64,000 nt of DNA, from positions 4,035,011 to 4,099,010 of the forward strand of contig VCAZ01000012.1 of the NCBI GenBank assembly GCA_005784505.1, in the 5' to 3' direction. The notes below the pieces were generated by a model that searched no databases, had not been told where the DNA came from, and saw only the letters and a list, made by a program, of their open reading frames with translations. Source of the DNA: Bagarius yarrelli (lineage: Eukaryota; Chordata; Actinopteri; Siluriformes; Sisoridae). Both the position numbers and the translations under genes were made by a program. Below, in pieces: positions 12,960 through 26,665 of the stretch (position 1 is its first letter; each line of letters starts with the position of its first letter).

Positions 12960-14243
12960 TACAGTCATGTGAAAAAATGAGGACAATTAATAAGAAATGT
13001 TAACATATCGATGGCTAATCTTGTTTTAATTGAAAGTGACCCAATTGCAGGTAAAAACAAAAATTACCATTGTTTTCCTTTTTAAACAAAAGATTTCAAC
13101 AATAATGTGTATTCTAACTGAGAAAAAAGTTAGGACCCCCACCACTTAATATCTAGGGTTACCCCCTCTGGCTGAAATAACTTCAGTGAGACCCTTCTTG
13201 TAGCCATCTACCAGTCTCTGACATCAGTCTGAGGAAAGTTTGCCCCACTCCTCAATGCAGAATTCTTTCAGCTGTGAGATGTTTCCTGCATATACAGCCA
13301 ATTTCAAGTTGCCTCACAGCATCTCAATGGGATTCAGATCTGGGCTTTGACTCGGCCATTCCAGGACTCTTCATTTCTTAGTTTCAGCCAGTGCTTGGTG
13401 GATCTACTGGTCTGTTTTGGGTCATTGTCATGTTGCAGTGTCCAATTCTGCTCCAGCTTTAACTTTTTTTTCCAGATGGTCTTAAATGTTCCTCAAGCAT
13501 TCTCTGATACATGGTAGAATTCATAGTGGATTCTATGATGGTGAACTGTCCAGGTCTTGCTGCAGCAAATCATCCCTAAACCAGGACACTTCCACCTCCA
13601 GGTTTCACAGCTGGTATGAGGATCTTTTCCTGGAATGCTGTATTTAGTTTACATCAAACATGTCCTCTGTTGCAGTGCCAAATAATTCAAATAGACTCAT
13701 CGTCCGAAAACATTATTCCAAGTTTCTGTGTTTGTCTACGTTCTCTTTGGCAACTTCAGTCTGCCCTTCATGTTTTTCTTAGAAGCAAAGGTTGCTTCAC
13801 ACACCCATAAAAGTTAAACTTGTGTAGTCTCTTTCTGATTGTAAAGTCATGCCCTTTGACATTAACATTAGCAAGAGCCTTGCTGTAGGTCCCCTGACAA
13901 CACTTTTGGTTTTTGGTGACTTGGACCCGGCTGGGCATGTTGTCAGTTGTTTTCAATCTCCTCAACCTGTAGACTATTTTGCGGACAGTAGAATAGCTGA
14001 TCAAAATCTTTTGATATCTTTTTAATCCTTTCCATTCTCATAGCTGCACATCTTCTTTCTGAAGACCCCAGACAGCTCTTTTGATCCAACATAGTGTTTA
14101 CTATCATTTCAATATCACTTCTAAATGTTTGCGGTTTAATTGGGCTAGCTCCTTTTAAAAGCTAAGTAAACATGTGATACACCTGTGTGCGATTTTAGCA
14201 TTTAGGTGGATAAATGTTGGGATGTCCTAATTTATTCCTCACC
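12960..14243 (-). mobile_element. Tc1-like transposon, degenerate, minus orientation
   Basis: A Tc1/mariner element of about 1.28 kb whose transposase reads on the minus strand. Recognisable pieces, in coding order, are: a helix-turn-helix region (about 14060-13930); a first-Asp block resembling FSDES (about 13690-13710); a PGGGSV-type block (about 13560-13600); DNDPKQTS with the second catalytic Asp (about 13409-13437); and SPDLNPIEM with the catalytic Glu (about 13316-13354). Many frameshifts and stops interrupt it. Left end starts at a TA (12960-12961) with GTGAAAAAATGAGGACA; the right end, near 14222-14243, holds a diverged inverted counterpart, so the terminal repeats are partly preserved. 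It is non-autonomous by inspection. Confidence 0.85.
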
Positions 14244-16729
14244 AAAAGTTGTTCTGTTTCAAAGTAGATTGTTGTAGTTGTAACTAGATCAGCTGTAATT
14301 ATTTCGTTATCGTACTTAAATCCCTCACATTCTTTAAATTATTAAATATCCTTCAAATTTGATATTTTTATTAAATACTGGCAGATATGTTAAAAACAAC
14401 ATAGGCTTTTATATATAAAGCTTGGCGACTTGATGGGATTCTCAGCACCAGCACGCCCCGCTGTGGGCCCTGAGCAGGCCTTACCCCGAATTGCTCAGTT
14501 GGAAAAAAGAAGATAATTGTACGTTGCTCCGATAGGGCTCGGTCAAATTCTGTAAATGTATATATATATATATCTATATATATATATATATATATATAAT
14601 TATTATATTAATATTATATATATATATATATATATTTATATGATTATCTGTATCCTGTATATACAATACATTATATATATATATATATTGTAAGCTGTAT
14701 ATACAACACACACATACATATATAGTTGTGTGTGTGTGGTGTGTGTGTTGTTGTGGTAATATACACATATACATGTTGATATATCATCTATACAAATCAA
14801 TTTTTTAAGATAATTTTTTAAATATTTTTTTTTATAAATGATAAAAGTTTTTTGAAAAAAAAAAAAAGACTCAAAATTTGAAGTCTGTGATAATTAATGT
14901 CTTGACACATGATTTTATGCAGGTATAAAATCACCAATACATATATTCCGCATTGAATGCATCAGAGTAGTCATTGTTAAGAAGCACAGCGTGTTCATTT
15001 CCACATGTAGTTTTACTAAATGTGAAGTATTAAAAAAGCTTTTAGTTGTTTATTTTTTCAATATGCAAATTTAATTTAGGCAAAACAAATCTGTAACAAC
15101 ATTTGACATTCCTAATAAGTCTTTGTTAGTGTAAGATTTCATGCATATTCAATCTGTTCTTCAATGTTAATGTTTCTTTTTTTAACAAATAAAGATATTA
15201 AGTTGTCCATAAGGACTGGTTCCTTTTCCTGTCATTTGCTTGTTTTGAGAGTCTTTGTTGCTGGTCTACAAGAGATCGAAAATTCTTTACACTGTTGGTT
15301 CTAATATTTATTTATATATATATAAATATTATATATATATATATATATAAGGTATATATATATATATATCTATATCTCTCTGTTCTTTAAATCATCTAAA
15401 AATGTTACAATGTAAAAAGTGGAAATGTGAAGTCTAACTGGTGCTTATAGACTGTATGTACAGAAAAATCCTAGTCTGGAACAATGCGTGACTTTCATGT
15501 CCTGAAAAAGTTATCTGTAATTTAAAAATTCTACACCTATGCATCGTTTAATACAAGTCACAACTATTAATCATACATAAAATTGCTTGAATCTGTTAAT
15601 GAGCACATTTATTGTTAAACATTTGTTCTGCAGAAAACAATTATTACTATTATTATTAATTTATAAATGTATTTATTTTTAATACTGTCATGTATAGAAA
15701 AAGTGACTTCTATATAAGCATGTGTATGTGTAAGTTTATCAGTTCATAATGTAATATAATAAGGCAATTTTTCACACTAAATTTATGATTAGATGTTCAT
15801 ATGAATAATGCAGATCTAAAATTAAAGATGATTTTGAGGCCATCCTATATGTCTTCATCAAAATGAGAACGTTTTCATGCTCTGCTGGTGTACCTTCAGG
15901 CTATTCGGTTCAATTTTATTAAATCCAAAGCTTCCTATTTCATAATATCTAATTATAACATGCATGACCTTATTCATTTACATCTCACTCACACGGCTGC
16001 TTTTTAACTTTAGTTCTGATCGAATAATCTAATAAACAAACCTACTTTCTAGCCTCAGCCTAAATATCTCAAGCCCCTTGAAATCCAAGCTCGCTGCACT
16101 GACTGTCCCTGCACTCGAATCTTACACCTTCATCGCTCTGACACTGACAAATGATTCGTCTCAAATATCTGCACTGAGCCACTGTCAGTCCTGCTGAGGG
16201 CTAAAAATATTTTGATGAGGGCAAATGAGGCATGTGAATGCATCACTTTAGACCCGACACGCACACTTGGTAGAGAGATTAGAGATTTCAGCCAGATTGT
16301 GGATTCAATGGCCTTCATTTGAGCCGATTGCCGGGTTAAAGTAAAGTTTATTCAGCCTTGAGACAGAAAAAAACCCACTCAGACCAACCATCATACACAT
16401 CTCCTGTTTTATTGTACAATCCTGTAAAAACAGCTATTTATCTATGGCAAATTGCTATAAGGTGAAACAGTAGTTTACTCTTTCCAAATGTATGCCTGCT
16501 GGTTGGATGTACACTAAACACAGCGCAGAAAATCTAAGACATTTCCTTAGATAAAAAGAGTAAAAATAATATCCAAAAAAATCAAAGCGACTATTATTTA
16601 GTCAATTATTTCTTTTATAGCATTGATGGTCTTGTACAAAATGTGCAATGTTACCAATGAAAGATTCTGACTTCATATAAAGTATTTACCCGCCTCACAA
16701 AGCTTTGTTTAAAATGAGCAAACTGTTAC
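14244..16729. other. AT-rich intergenic DNA with AT/TG arrays
   Basis: No gene is recognised. AT and TG dinucleotide arrays at 14559-14770 and AT arrays at 15310-15372 dominate. The rest is AT-rich single-copy-looking DNA. Confidence 0.45.
14559..14770. repeat. AT/TG microsatellite cluster
   Basis: Successive TA runs (14559-14598, 14610-14640, 14671-14690) followed by a TG-rich run (14726-14756). Open frames called across it only read the repeat. Confidence 0.9.
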
Positions 16730-16730
16730 T

Positions 16731-16891
16731 TTTCTCTCTCTCTGTCTCTCTCTCCTCGCCCTTCTCTCTCTCTCTCCCCCTCCCCCTCTCCCACAACCTC
16801 TCTCCTCTCTCTCTCTCTCTCTCTTTTTCTCTTTTTTATTTCTCTCTCCCCTTCTTTCTCTCTCTCTCTCTCTTTTTCTCTCTTTCTCTAT

Positions 16892-16930
<39 letters not shown>

Positions 16931-16968
16931 CTCTCTCCCTTTCCGTTATTTCTCTCTCTCTCTCTACC
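16731..16968. repeat. CT-rich polypyrimidine tract
   Basis: About 240 bp made almost entirely of C and T on this strand, mainly CT dinucleotides with CCCT and TTTC interruptions. The 89-codon open frame over it encodes only Ser/Leu/Phe repeats and is not a gene. Long polypyrimidine-polypurine tracts can form triplex structures. Confidence 0.95.
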
Positions 16969-18540
16969 TTTTAATTTGTTTGTCTTATTTGTTTGCCTAT
17001 GAGAAAAAAAAGTTTGGTATAGATTTGATTAGCTTTAAATAAATAACCATCTCTTTAGTAGCTTCCTCTGACAATTCAGTAGCCTGAGGGACACACTGGC
17101 TAAACTCTAGCTTAATAAAATCAGATAATGAATTTAGACACCCACACATTTTAATATTTAATAAAGCTGCAGTGTTGTTTTCAGTCAGGTGCAGTTAATT
17201 CGCCTTGTCATGAAAGTTGCACACAAGTGTATTCTTGTATTAAAAGAATTGTATTCCACATAGAACTCACACAAAGTTGCCATTTTGTTTTGCCATGTCA
17301 TGAAGTACTTACCACTGTAACAAAGGCACACTTTTAAATCACTACATATTCATTTTACATTGCATTGTGTGTGAAATTTAGCAAACAATTTTTGTGGATT
17401 TTTTCCTTTACTCTTGTAGTTGTTTTGTAGAGCATTATAGTCGCTCTGTTTTAATAAAGATCCCCGAATACAGAGCAATTTTGTGGCTCGTGTGTTTTTC
17501 AATTAAAAGCTATGCTGTGCTTTCTGTTCTTATCTGGTGAAATAGTAATAAAGCTAAGAAATAAACAGTAAATTAACTGTATGTTTATTACTTATAGACG
17601 TGAATAAAACAGTTACTAAGTTTATACAATTTATACTTTTTTTACTGTTTTACTGTTGAAGATGTTTGTGTGGATTTTTGTTAAAGAAATGCCCTCATAG
17701 TCATTGTTCATTATTGTTATTGTTTAAAAACAACAAAAATGAGTAACAAGAATATGCATTTTACAGTTACTGCTGATTTGTAATTGTGTAATAAATGTGT
17801 CTAATTGATCATTTTAAACAATAAATTCACTGTATATTCTGTCCTTTTTATTATCCTTTTTTATTAAATGGATCGTTTATCCGAGTAAGCTAATTGTTAC
17901 CTAAACCTATTTAAATGTTTTTGAAGATGAAATTTAACACTGAAATATCATTTTTCGCCACATACTACCAAAAATGACATTGGTTGTGAAATTCCAAGTC
18001 AAGAAATCAATCAAACTTTCCAAAACATTAGTTGCTTTTCACTGGAGGGATCAGTGGGTCTCGATGTTTGTGAAGAAAAGCCAAAGTAGCCTGCAAGTCT
18101 GGGAAAGCAGTACATATGGCACTCTCAGGTTTCTTTCCACCATTCATATATCCCTCTAGGGTCATTATTCAGCCTGTTTGCTAATTCAGCGTTCCTTTAC
18201 AACTGCGTGTAACAAGAAAAAAACCCTGACTATATTGGAGTGAGATCATATTAGAACGTATCCGCTGCAGTGACTGATGGTTATTACTCCGGGGTCATTT
18301 CAGTGTTTACGCTATAGGACAATATCTTTAAGCAGATCATTTTTACATGTGACAAACATCAGTCGGCTTTATTCGCTAGATTCGTTGTCGAACAAAAACA
18401 TATAAAGTAAATAAGCGCAGGGCTTTTGCACCTTTGCCCGCTGCGAGCCTCTCGATCTGCCCATCTCTTTATTATTCCGCATCTTATGCTTTTAACACGT
18501 CTTAAAGAGCTGTAAAGTTAAGCATCTTCTAATCAAATGT
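16969..18540. other. intergenic DNA, nothing recognised
   Basis: AT-rich non-coding DNA with no repeat family or coding signature that I can identify. A small open frame at 17974-18159 has no domain. Confidence 0.45.
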
Positions 18541-18559
18541 ACACAAACTTACTTTATTA

Positions 18560-19160
18560 GACACAGCCATAATGTAAACACCCAACACTACTGGAAAATA
18601 AGCCAAGAAGGAACGGAAAAAGTCACTTGCGCTACCCGTCCAGCAACTTTAAAATGTCACTAATTGTGACCAAAGATATTCTTAGCAGCATCAATGCATC
18701 ATGTTACTTGGACCGTTTGGCTTAATTCAGGCCTAATGCAGGAGCGAGAGCTTGTTTTTATTACGCTCGCTGACTGTTTGTGCAATTTCTCGATTTCCTA
18801 AATCCTACTATGACAGGCCCACTCATGAGCCGAGCCCCAGCAGATTCCAAACACGGCTACTGTAACCCACAGGCCAGCGCACTTGGAGTGGCATTGAGGA
18901 AGCGTGGGTCTAAAGCGCAGTGGCCAAAACAGAGTAACTCAAATGGAATGGCCTGTGAGTTCACACATCTCTGAAAATAAGGAGTTTAATGTAATGGAGC
19001 GCTTTAGCAGCTATAAACAAAGCAGGCCATCTTTGGCCCACTATAATACTGCAAAGATTCTCTCTTGTCTTCTGTTGAATCATTTGACCTCTCACCCCGT
19101 TCATGATAGTGGGACAGAAAACCTACAGGGTGATTGTGTAATCATGATGTGATCTTTAAA
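18560..19160. other. candidate conserved non-coding element
   Basis: About 600 bp of balanced composition with no simple repeats, containing homeodomain-type cores and short palindromes. Overlapping open frames exist (18780-18974 and 18904-19152), but neither resembles a known protein. Location in the six2 upstream desert makes an enhancer plausible. Inference from composition only. Confidence 0.3.
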
Positions 19161-20839
19161 TTATGAACTGATTTTGTAAAGAAAATATAGCTTAATGGCT
19201 CTTAATTAAAATCTCCATGAACATCGAGTGCATAAAATGACAGAATTTCTACTTCTAACATTAGTGAAAATTTAAGTGCCTGCAAAGCTTTTCTAGAAAA
19301 GTCAAAACTCCTTTCTGCTCATGATGAAACTGAGGTGACCTTACACACAGTTTATTTTTAATCCTGCCTGCCTGCTAATGTATAAAGCTCTTATGAGGAA
19401 AAGAGTTCAATAAAACAGGATCATCTGTCTAAAAGCAAGTTAGCTTGCAAAAAAATCAATGTGATATTTTATACTCTGGTGTCACGCAGCTTCTAAGAGT
19501 GTCTCTCTCTCTCTCTCTCTCTCTCTCCCCCTCTTTCTCTCTTTTACTTTCCCTCTTTATCGCTCTCCTTTTCCAATACTACCTATACATTTAAATGCAT
19601 CATCACCAAAAGTATTCTGATATAAATAATAGCACCTAATGCCCAACAATGGGAATTCCCACTAGTCCGATGCGGTTTTACTAGTATATGTAACTTTATA
19701 TTCAGACAAAATGTCTTTATGTACATTTTAAAATGCATACAGACCATCGTGTTTGCACCTCTTTTCGATAGTCGGGTTTATGTTTCCGGCGTAGCGTCCA
19801 TTGCATATTGACAGTATTTGAGTAAGTAGAGGTCATTTGGGCATGTCAAATTTCCTGAGTTATCATTTAGGTAAACTAAGTCTTCTTCAGACATATTTAC
19901 TTGCCTAAATTGTAAATACCCTGACAGTAAAATTAGACGTTTCCTGATGTGTAAGAAGAAGCAAAATCAAACATCACTATTCATTATTTATGTATCTGAC
20001 ATATCAGTCATGCTATTGTAAAGGAAGATGTACTGTAATTCAATAAGAATGTCAGATTTTAATTGAATAATTGCACATGATTTATGTTTTTCTTCCCCTT
20101 CTGGGGTTTTGGCAAATGTTTCTAAATGATTCCATTTATTTGGACATCTTAGAATGGAAGCCATATCTTGATGAATAACTGTTTGTTTTTATGGTCATTT
20201 TTCCCCATATTTGTTTTATAACTGAGCATTTTAATCTAAACTTTCTGCAAGAATATGATGGTCCAGTTGAGCGAACTAAAAACACACCTGTATTAGATGT
20301 TTGGAAAACTGATTTTGTTTTGTATCACATCGGAAAAAGGTCACCAATGGAAATCAATATCTTTAAATCTGCAATTGATTTATGTACAAATATACAGTAA
20401 AACTATCAATAGCCTAACATGATGCCCTGTTTTTCAGAATATGATTATCATCTTGTTTATAGGGTTTGAATAGAGTTTTAAGATCAGTGAATGCTGGCTG
20501 TTCCATTCAGGCCTTTTGTGCAATCATTTTTGAAACACAATTTTATAAAATTTTAATAAAGTGGTGCTGTGGCTATTTTTTATTCTGTCTGAAAGTATTA
20601 AAACAATCACAGTGATCACAACTATACAAATTATCATTCAGTTTTTGCTGTTTACACAACTATCAGAAATTAAATCATTTAAAAGTACCACAAAGACTAC
20701 AAAAGCTTGAGGATGCTGTAATTTTTTATGGACCTATGACTTACCACAAGCCACTTTCTGTATAATAAAATAGATGTTTTGTATAATAAAATGCGGGTTT
20801 TTTTGTAAATAGACCTACCAATTTTTTGCACTGTCTAAA
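19161..20839. other. AT-rich intergenic DNA
   Basis: A (CT)n run lies at 19501-19527. Otherwise I see no gene, repeat family or RNA. Confidence 0.45.
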
Positions 20840-20987
20840 TTTATGTTTACGGCATTTGGCAGACGCCCATTTATACAACTGAGCTATTTTGAGTTAACTG
20901 CCTTGCTCAGGGACCCAGCAGTGGCATTAAACCCTGATCGTCCATATAGCAGTCCAACACCTTAACCATTGTGCTACCACTTACCCA
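20840..20987. repeat. SINE/MITE-like dispersed repeat
   Basis: It starts with 'gcatttggcagacgcc', a hallmark of a very common fish short repeat, and ends with 'gtccaacaccttaaccatt'. It shares both ends and the 'cccagcagtgg' middle with 45884-46058, with an internal deletion. The class (tRNA-derived SINE or MITE) is not certain from this copy. Confidence 0.8.
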
Positions 20988-21959
20988 CAGACTCTGATTC
21001 TGCCATTTTATTAAACAGTTTCCACATAATTCCATAAATAAATAACAACTAGCAAAGTATTACTAACCTACGATGCAGGCACATTTTTGTCTTGCAGTTG
21101 TCATTAGAACTTAAAAAAATGTGTTTTGTGGTAAACTATGAAACTTCATAGCCATGCCCACATATCCACCAAAATATGGTAATAGATCGTTAATACTTGT
21201 TTTGTGGCTGGTGTTTAAGGTTTCATTAAGTTTGATGGAATCTAGAATTATGCTGGAGTACCTGGACTTGGCCATAGTTAGATCTTTAGATAATCAATTT
21301 AATGCTGAACACTGAACTCTAAATCAATGCTTAGTCTGCTTTGGAAATAAAAATAAAAGTTCAACACTTTAAATTGATAATGTGGTATGAATTGACAAAG
21401 TAAGTCCACAACCACAACTGTTTCTGTATTAAGCGTATACAAAATCCTCTGTAAGGGTTTTCGGCTTTGTCAGACATTACAGGAAGAATCTTGGTTGTGC
21501 AAGACAGTTGCAGTCCCTAAAAGAAGTTTTTAAATTACTATTGTGTTAAAAAAATACTATACCGTGCTCCGCTCTGTATGTGTGATACACAAAACAAATG
21601 TGTTCAAATTCATGTTATTCATTTTTGCTGTAGCAAGTTCTAACTAGGATAAAACTCTCTAAAGTCCTGGGGCATGATTCTGAATCCCCAAACAAGCCAT
21701 CCAGATCAGGTTTCTCTTCTGTAAGGAGATTCAGTGGATTAAGTTATGGATTTGCCAGAAACTGATAGTACACACAAAGACTATTAGTTAATCAAAAAAA
21801 AAATAATTAAAAGAAAGTAAGGGATGGAAAGTAAAAATCTACAGAAAACAGGAAAACAGGAAAGGGGTCAATAAAAGAAAAAAAGGATTTAAAATAAGGT
21901 AGAACAATGACAAATCTGTTTTCAAGAACATAAAGAGAAAGGAGAAGGAATTAAAGGGG
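20988..21959. other. AT-rich intergenic DNA, nothing recognised
   Basis: No coding signature, RNA gene or named repeat. An A-rich purine stretch runs from about 21780 to 21960. Confidence 0.45.
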
Positions 21960-22270
21960 GAGCCGGGCAGTCAAGGCGAGGGGAAAAGGGAATGCTTGGT
22001 GAGGATGGATGGCCATTGGGAGCACTCTAACAGCCTCTCGCTCTCAGGTGTCCAGTCGATAACAGATGCATTAGTCTGCTGCTCTGTGCTGGTTTTGGGT
22101 TTAAACACACATTTTCTTAATACAACATGACCCCATTTCCTCTGTTCATTAATCATGAAACGCGATTACACTAGCCTCCTTCAGTCACTACTGTCCAGCC
22201 GCCTTAACATCAGGCCCGGAAAGCGCTTTGCCCTTTGATACTTCTGCTCTCTTTAAAATGCAGCTGTTGA
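21960..22270. other. candidate conserved non-coding element
   Basis: A less AT-rich block with ATTAATCA-type homeodomain sites (about 22147-22154) and no simple repeat. A 61-codon minus-strand open frame (21971-22156) has no known domain. Proposed as a regulatory element by composition and position only. Confidence 0.3.
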
Positions 22271-25029
22271 CTGAGATGGGGTATTCGTTAGGCTTTTTGA
22301 ACTTGGTTGTGAGGCGTGAATATTATAACAATTCTTGATGGATTACAGATCTGGAGAAGATCTACAGTCAAAATGATCTTTGACTTAATCATACATCATG
22401 AGCAAGTACTGTTCATAGATATTCAGACGTTAAAAGATTAGACAGAATTGTATTATCGTGGTTTACCAAGTATTCTTATCAGAGGTCTATGCTGACATTA
22501 CTTCAATTGAAATGAAATGAAAATTTGAGCAAAAATTTGTCCACTTGATGATTTACTTTCCTAGTTCTATTTTGACTCTTTGGTTATTGTTGTTAATGGA
22601 AATCTCTACTCAACATATGCTTGTTAATTCTAATAAACCACATGCTTTAAAGACAGAAACTGTTTTATTATGTAAAATATGACCTGAATACTTTGTGATT
22701 AGTCATGCCATCTAATTTTATTTAATGACACTTTACCTAACTAACTCTCTAACTGCACTTAGGACCTGACTGCTTAAATAGCAATAAATATTTTTATTAA
22801 ATATTAAAATATTTCAGGTATAGAAAAAAAGAATAATAATGATTGTTTTAGGAAACTATGAATATATTTTTTGATTCTTGTAACATCTTGTTTATGTAAG
22901 ACCATGAAAAGATCGGATGCATTCTGGCAGTTCTTATAGCTTTGCTAGGAAAGAGAGAGAGAGAGAGAGTGCAATGAATGTGCAGTGTGGCGAGCAAACC
23001 AGACTGACGTGGCCTTGAGTCTCATTGGGTTTGTCTCTCATTTGTGAAAAAAAAAGAAAGCAAAGAAAACTGAACTATAAGGGGCCACCAAGACCCAAAG
23101 CTGCAGAGGATTAATACAGAGCTTTATCATGGGCTTGTCATCGATACCCCCCAGTGCAATACTCAGTCAGTGGATATAAGAAGCTCACACACTTATATAC
23201 TGTATACTTACACACCCAAACACGTCTTATTCCTATTTACTAGAAGACACTTTCCCAATAACTATTTTGGTATTAATAACAGCAGACATAGCACAATAAC
23301 AGATGTCCTGCCTTAGACGGTGTTCCTAAAATAACAAAGTCTCCCACAATTGTTATGTGGTTACACATGTCCATATTTTGTCTATAATTTGTGCAGCCAT
23401 CCTGGTAAGACAAATGCCAAAGCTGTGGCAGTATTAATGACTAACAAGATGTTGTGGCAGAAGCTACTTTGTGTATACAGTTACCTTAGTTAATAGCGTG
23501 AACAACCAGACACATGGTATTCTAATACACACATACACACAGAGAGATGGTATTTCAATACAGGGCAGCATGTAACATTTTCTGTCTATGCGGTTTCCTG
23601 TGAAAACCTACCAGCTGATTCCACCTTAAACCGCCACAACGACCCTGATACCAGATACTCCTTGACAATCAAGCACACACACACACACACACACACACAG
23701 GGTTGCCAATTTTCAGAAATGGCTTGGAGGGTTTATAATTATCTTATTTAATAGAAATTGTAATTAATAAATATAAATATATAAGCATACCACTTCCTTC
23801 CAGGCATACCACTGCTGCATCATAAACAGCTAGCAAGAAAGATTACTGGTTATTTAGCTTACTTAATACAATAACTGTACATAAATTAACACTGGTCAAA
23901 AGATGTTATACTATTATCTTGCGCATTACAACACAATTTCAGTTTGCAGTGGTACTTTTAGGTCATTTTTCTTATAACCGCAGATAATTTGCATCATCAG
24001 CAGGTTTTATTAAAGTATTCATTATTTGGCATAAAAGAATGAAACAGGGCCCCAAAGCATGAAAGCGTGACAGCTGGCAACCCTGACAGCACAAGACTGA
24101 ATAACGTGGTTAATAAAAAATAAATAAAAAAATAGATGTTAAAAACTAAGGACAAATGCTCTTGTTGAAATTGTTAAGGCCTACATGATCCTTTTCCTAG
24201 GTAAATAATTGCACAATGTTGCATTTCACCACCATCTGCTTCAGCTAGGCTTTGTGTGCTTACTTCTCATATTACCAACAAATTATCTTGGCAGTAGAAG
24301 CAGTAATAAGGTTAAATGAAAAGCAGCTCTTTTGAAGCCCAGATTATGGGTAATACAAGGCACACATCTTTTATAACACTGAAACCTCACCATGGTCTTA
24401 AAGGTAGCACATACACTTTTACAAACGCATTCCAAATGATCATGATGACCAAATAAATAAAGCCTTTAAGAATCTATCAATATCAATTCCCTATGTAGCC
24501 TCTTCCACCACCAGGTCCACTTAGGAATAAGATGTCCCACTTTAGTAACATGGATTCACTCATCAACTCCTTTGTGTCAGAATGCTTGTCTGCTACTGGA
24601 CATCAAAAAGACCACACAAGATTAGTCAGTAGCCACTTTGTCAGTTTGGGATTTGAGCATACACAGGCAAAAACAAAGAAGGGGTTTTTGAGGTGCTAAT
24701 TTAATAGCAATTTACAACTTTTTTTAAGAATACAGTAAAAAGATATTATAATTTTTTGTGTGGTGTAGGTGATTCATCAAACCGTGTATTGAGTTTTAAT
24801 ACATTTTACTTTGTGACCAGGTGCATTGGTCAATTTAGTTCATCAGTATTCAGGTAAATTTACAGTATAACAGGAAAAAAGATATTATATAAACCGGAAT
24901 TGTTCACCTTTCTCCTGTTTTTCATCTCTGTCATGTTTAAATATGGACTTTCTGGAACTTTACTTCCACCCATCTCACTCTTCAGCTATTTCATAGAGTA
25001 TACTCTACCTCTCCCCTTGCTCCTCTTCT
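22271..25029. other. intergenic DNA with microsatellites
   Basis: No gene is recognised. It holds a GA run at 22951-22969, CA runs near 23528-23540 and a longer one at 23674-23699. A patch at about 22970-23180 is more balanced in composition and may be regulatory. Confidence 0.4.
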
Positions 25030-25240
25030 TTGCTTTCCCTCCTTCTCGTCCTCCTCCCTTGGCGCACACTTGGGAGGGAAGACAAATTCCTGTGGGCTAT
25101 CGGGTTACCCGTTGCTATGGTACCAGTTGGGAAGGCAGCTCCATTAATCATTTAGAGCGCCGGCCGAAGTGGAGGTCGGCCTGATTGCAGCGGATAGGGT
25201 ATCATCCCCGTGCTCCACTGGGGACCTCCTTGATTTGAAT
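25030..25240. other. candidate CNE with an RFX X-box-like site
   Basis: A GC-richer island in AT-rich surroundings. At 25111-25124 it reads GTTGCTATGGTACC, which fits the RFX X-box pattern GTTRCYNNGGNNAC at all but one position. An ATTAATCATTTA homeodomain cluster follows at about 25143-25154, next to a GCCGGC core. No coding frame is supported. An enhancer role is inference. Confidence 0.3.
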
Positions 25241-25679
25241 TAAAAAAGATTAAACTTGCATCCCCTTCCTCACATACCCACCCACAACCAAGGCCCACCA
25301 TCATCATTGGACTACCCATATCATGTGACCATGTTTCATGGAGCCATGCGGATTAAGAGATCGGAGCCAAGCGCTTGTTTTTCAGACCCTCAATGAAACA
25401 TAAGACGTGCACAGGTGTCTACAGCAAGAAGCCTCAAGACTGCTAAAAAATGACACAGATTATGCATGGAACTCCTGGGCACCTTTTCATCTTTCATCCT
25501 TATTTGCTTTTCTCAGTCCCTGCATTTATTTTTACCCGATACTTGTTGGTGCTCCTTTTCAAACTGAAATCCATAACTCAGATTTATTCTCCCACTGACA
25601 TTTGCTTTTCTTCTAGAGCTATGAAATGGTGCATTTGCTGCGAAAGCTTTTCATAACTTACAAAAATACTTTTTATGAG

Positions 25680-26350
25680 TGTGTAGGACAAGCAGTTCTG
25701 ACAAGAGAAGGCTGAAAATGTTCAGCCTGGATGAATGTGTGGGCATTAGTAGTGTGAGGAAAGCCAGCAGTGTGCTTAGGGAAAAGGGAAGTTAAAACCT
25801 GGGTTTGATAGCAGAGGTCAGTCCATTCCAGCAGGTTTAGGCCAGTGAAATGTGACAACCAGTGAAACTGCTGGAAGCGTTAGCCCGTGAGAAGTGGCCC
25901 TTGGGCACTCTTGGTGGGGCCCCTCGGCCCCTAATGACAGCAGCATGAGTTTTAATTTATGAGGCTGTAGTGAGAGGGACAGAGAGAGCCACAAATCACA
26001 CTGGCTATGAAATAATAGTGCAGCAGCCTCCACATTGTGCAGCTCCCAGAGGTGTCTGCCAAATTTACAGGCAACTATAGCACTTCAAACGCTTGCTATA
26101 ACTTAAACCTAGACAATTTTATTGTTCCGTGGAAGTGAGGGAAAGGGGCACACAAGGGAAAGACAAGGTAGAAAGATAGATGGGCTGCGGAAAAATTAAA
26201 ACCTCTTTTGTTTCAGACAATTAAAATTCCGATGGCTGGCGGATTGAGGAGTTACAGATCTTTTGCTCGGCGCTGCAGGTTTTGGTAATAGAGCTTAAAC
26301 TAATACTAATATGCAATGAGTTTTATCTCTCTCCCTGCAGTGCTGTGTGT
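25680..26350. other. candidate conserved non-coding elements
   Basis: Two adjacent balanced-composition blocks (about 25680-26060 and 26200-26350). The first contains a TAATGACAGCAGC segment and the second an AATTAAAATTCCGATGG segment with homeodomain-type cores. Minus-strand open frames at 25673-25858 and 25818-26033 have no domain signature. Regulatory function is inferred only. Confidence 0.3.
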
Positions 26351-26542
26351 AGATGGGGGATTGCGGTATCTGTGAAGTGGTCCAACAAGATTATTATTTG
26401 CTACCCCTTGTAAAGTTAATGATTTTGACGCCTTGCTTGTCAATGTTACATGGCATTTGTCTGGTACTTAGTCTTGTTAATGTCCAGTCTAATAAGTGTT
26501 GCAGTAGCTGAAGCCATGGTGAGGAAACTGCTGCTGGCTAGT

Positions 26543-26665
26543 GAATTCAAATTCAATTTTATTTGTCACATCATGATTATACACAGTACAACATATAGTA
26601 AAATGTTTTTTTTACGACTCTCAGAATTTAAAATAAAATATAAAAAAATAAAAATAAGAATTTAA
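26543..26665. repeat. dispersed fish repeat fragment
   Basis: Begins with 'aattcaattttatttgtcac' followed by a segment ending in 'cgactctcagaattt' and an A-rich tail. I recognise this as a widespread fish interspersed repeat, but I cannot assign the family. Its first bases resemble the start of the repeat at 50263-50462. Confidence 0.45.

Noticed and set aside
16705..16974. 89-codon Ser/Leu-rich open frame
   Set aside because: Pure translation of a CT-rich tract.
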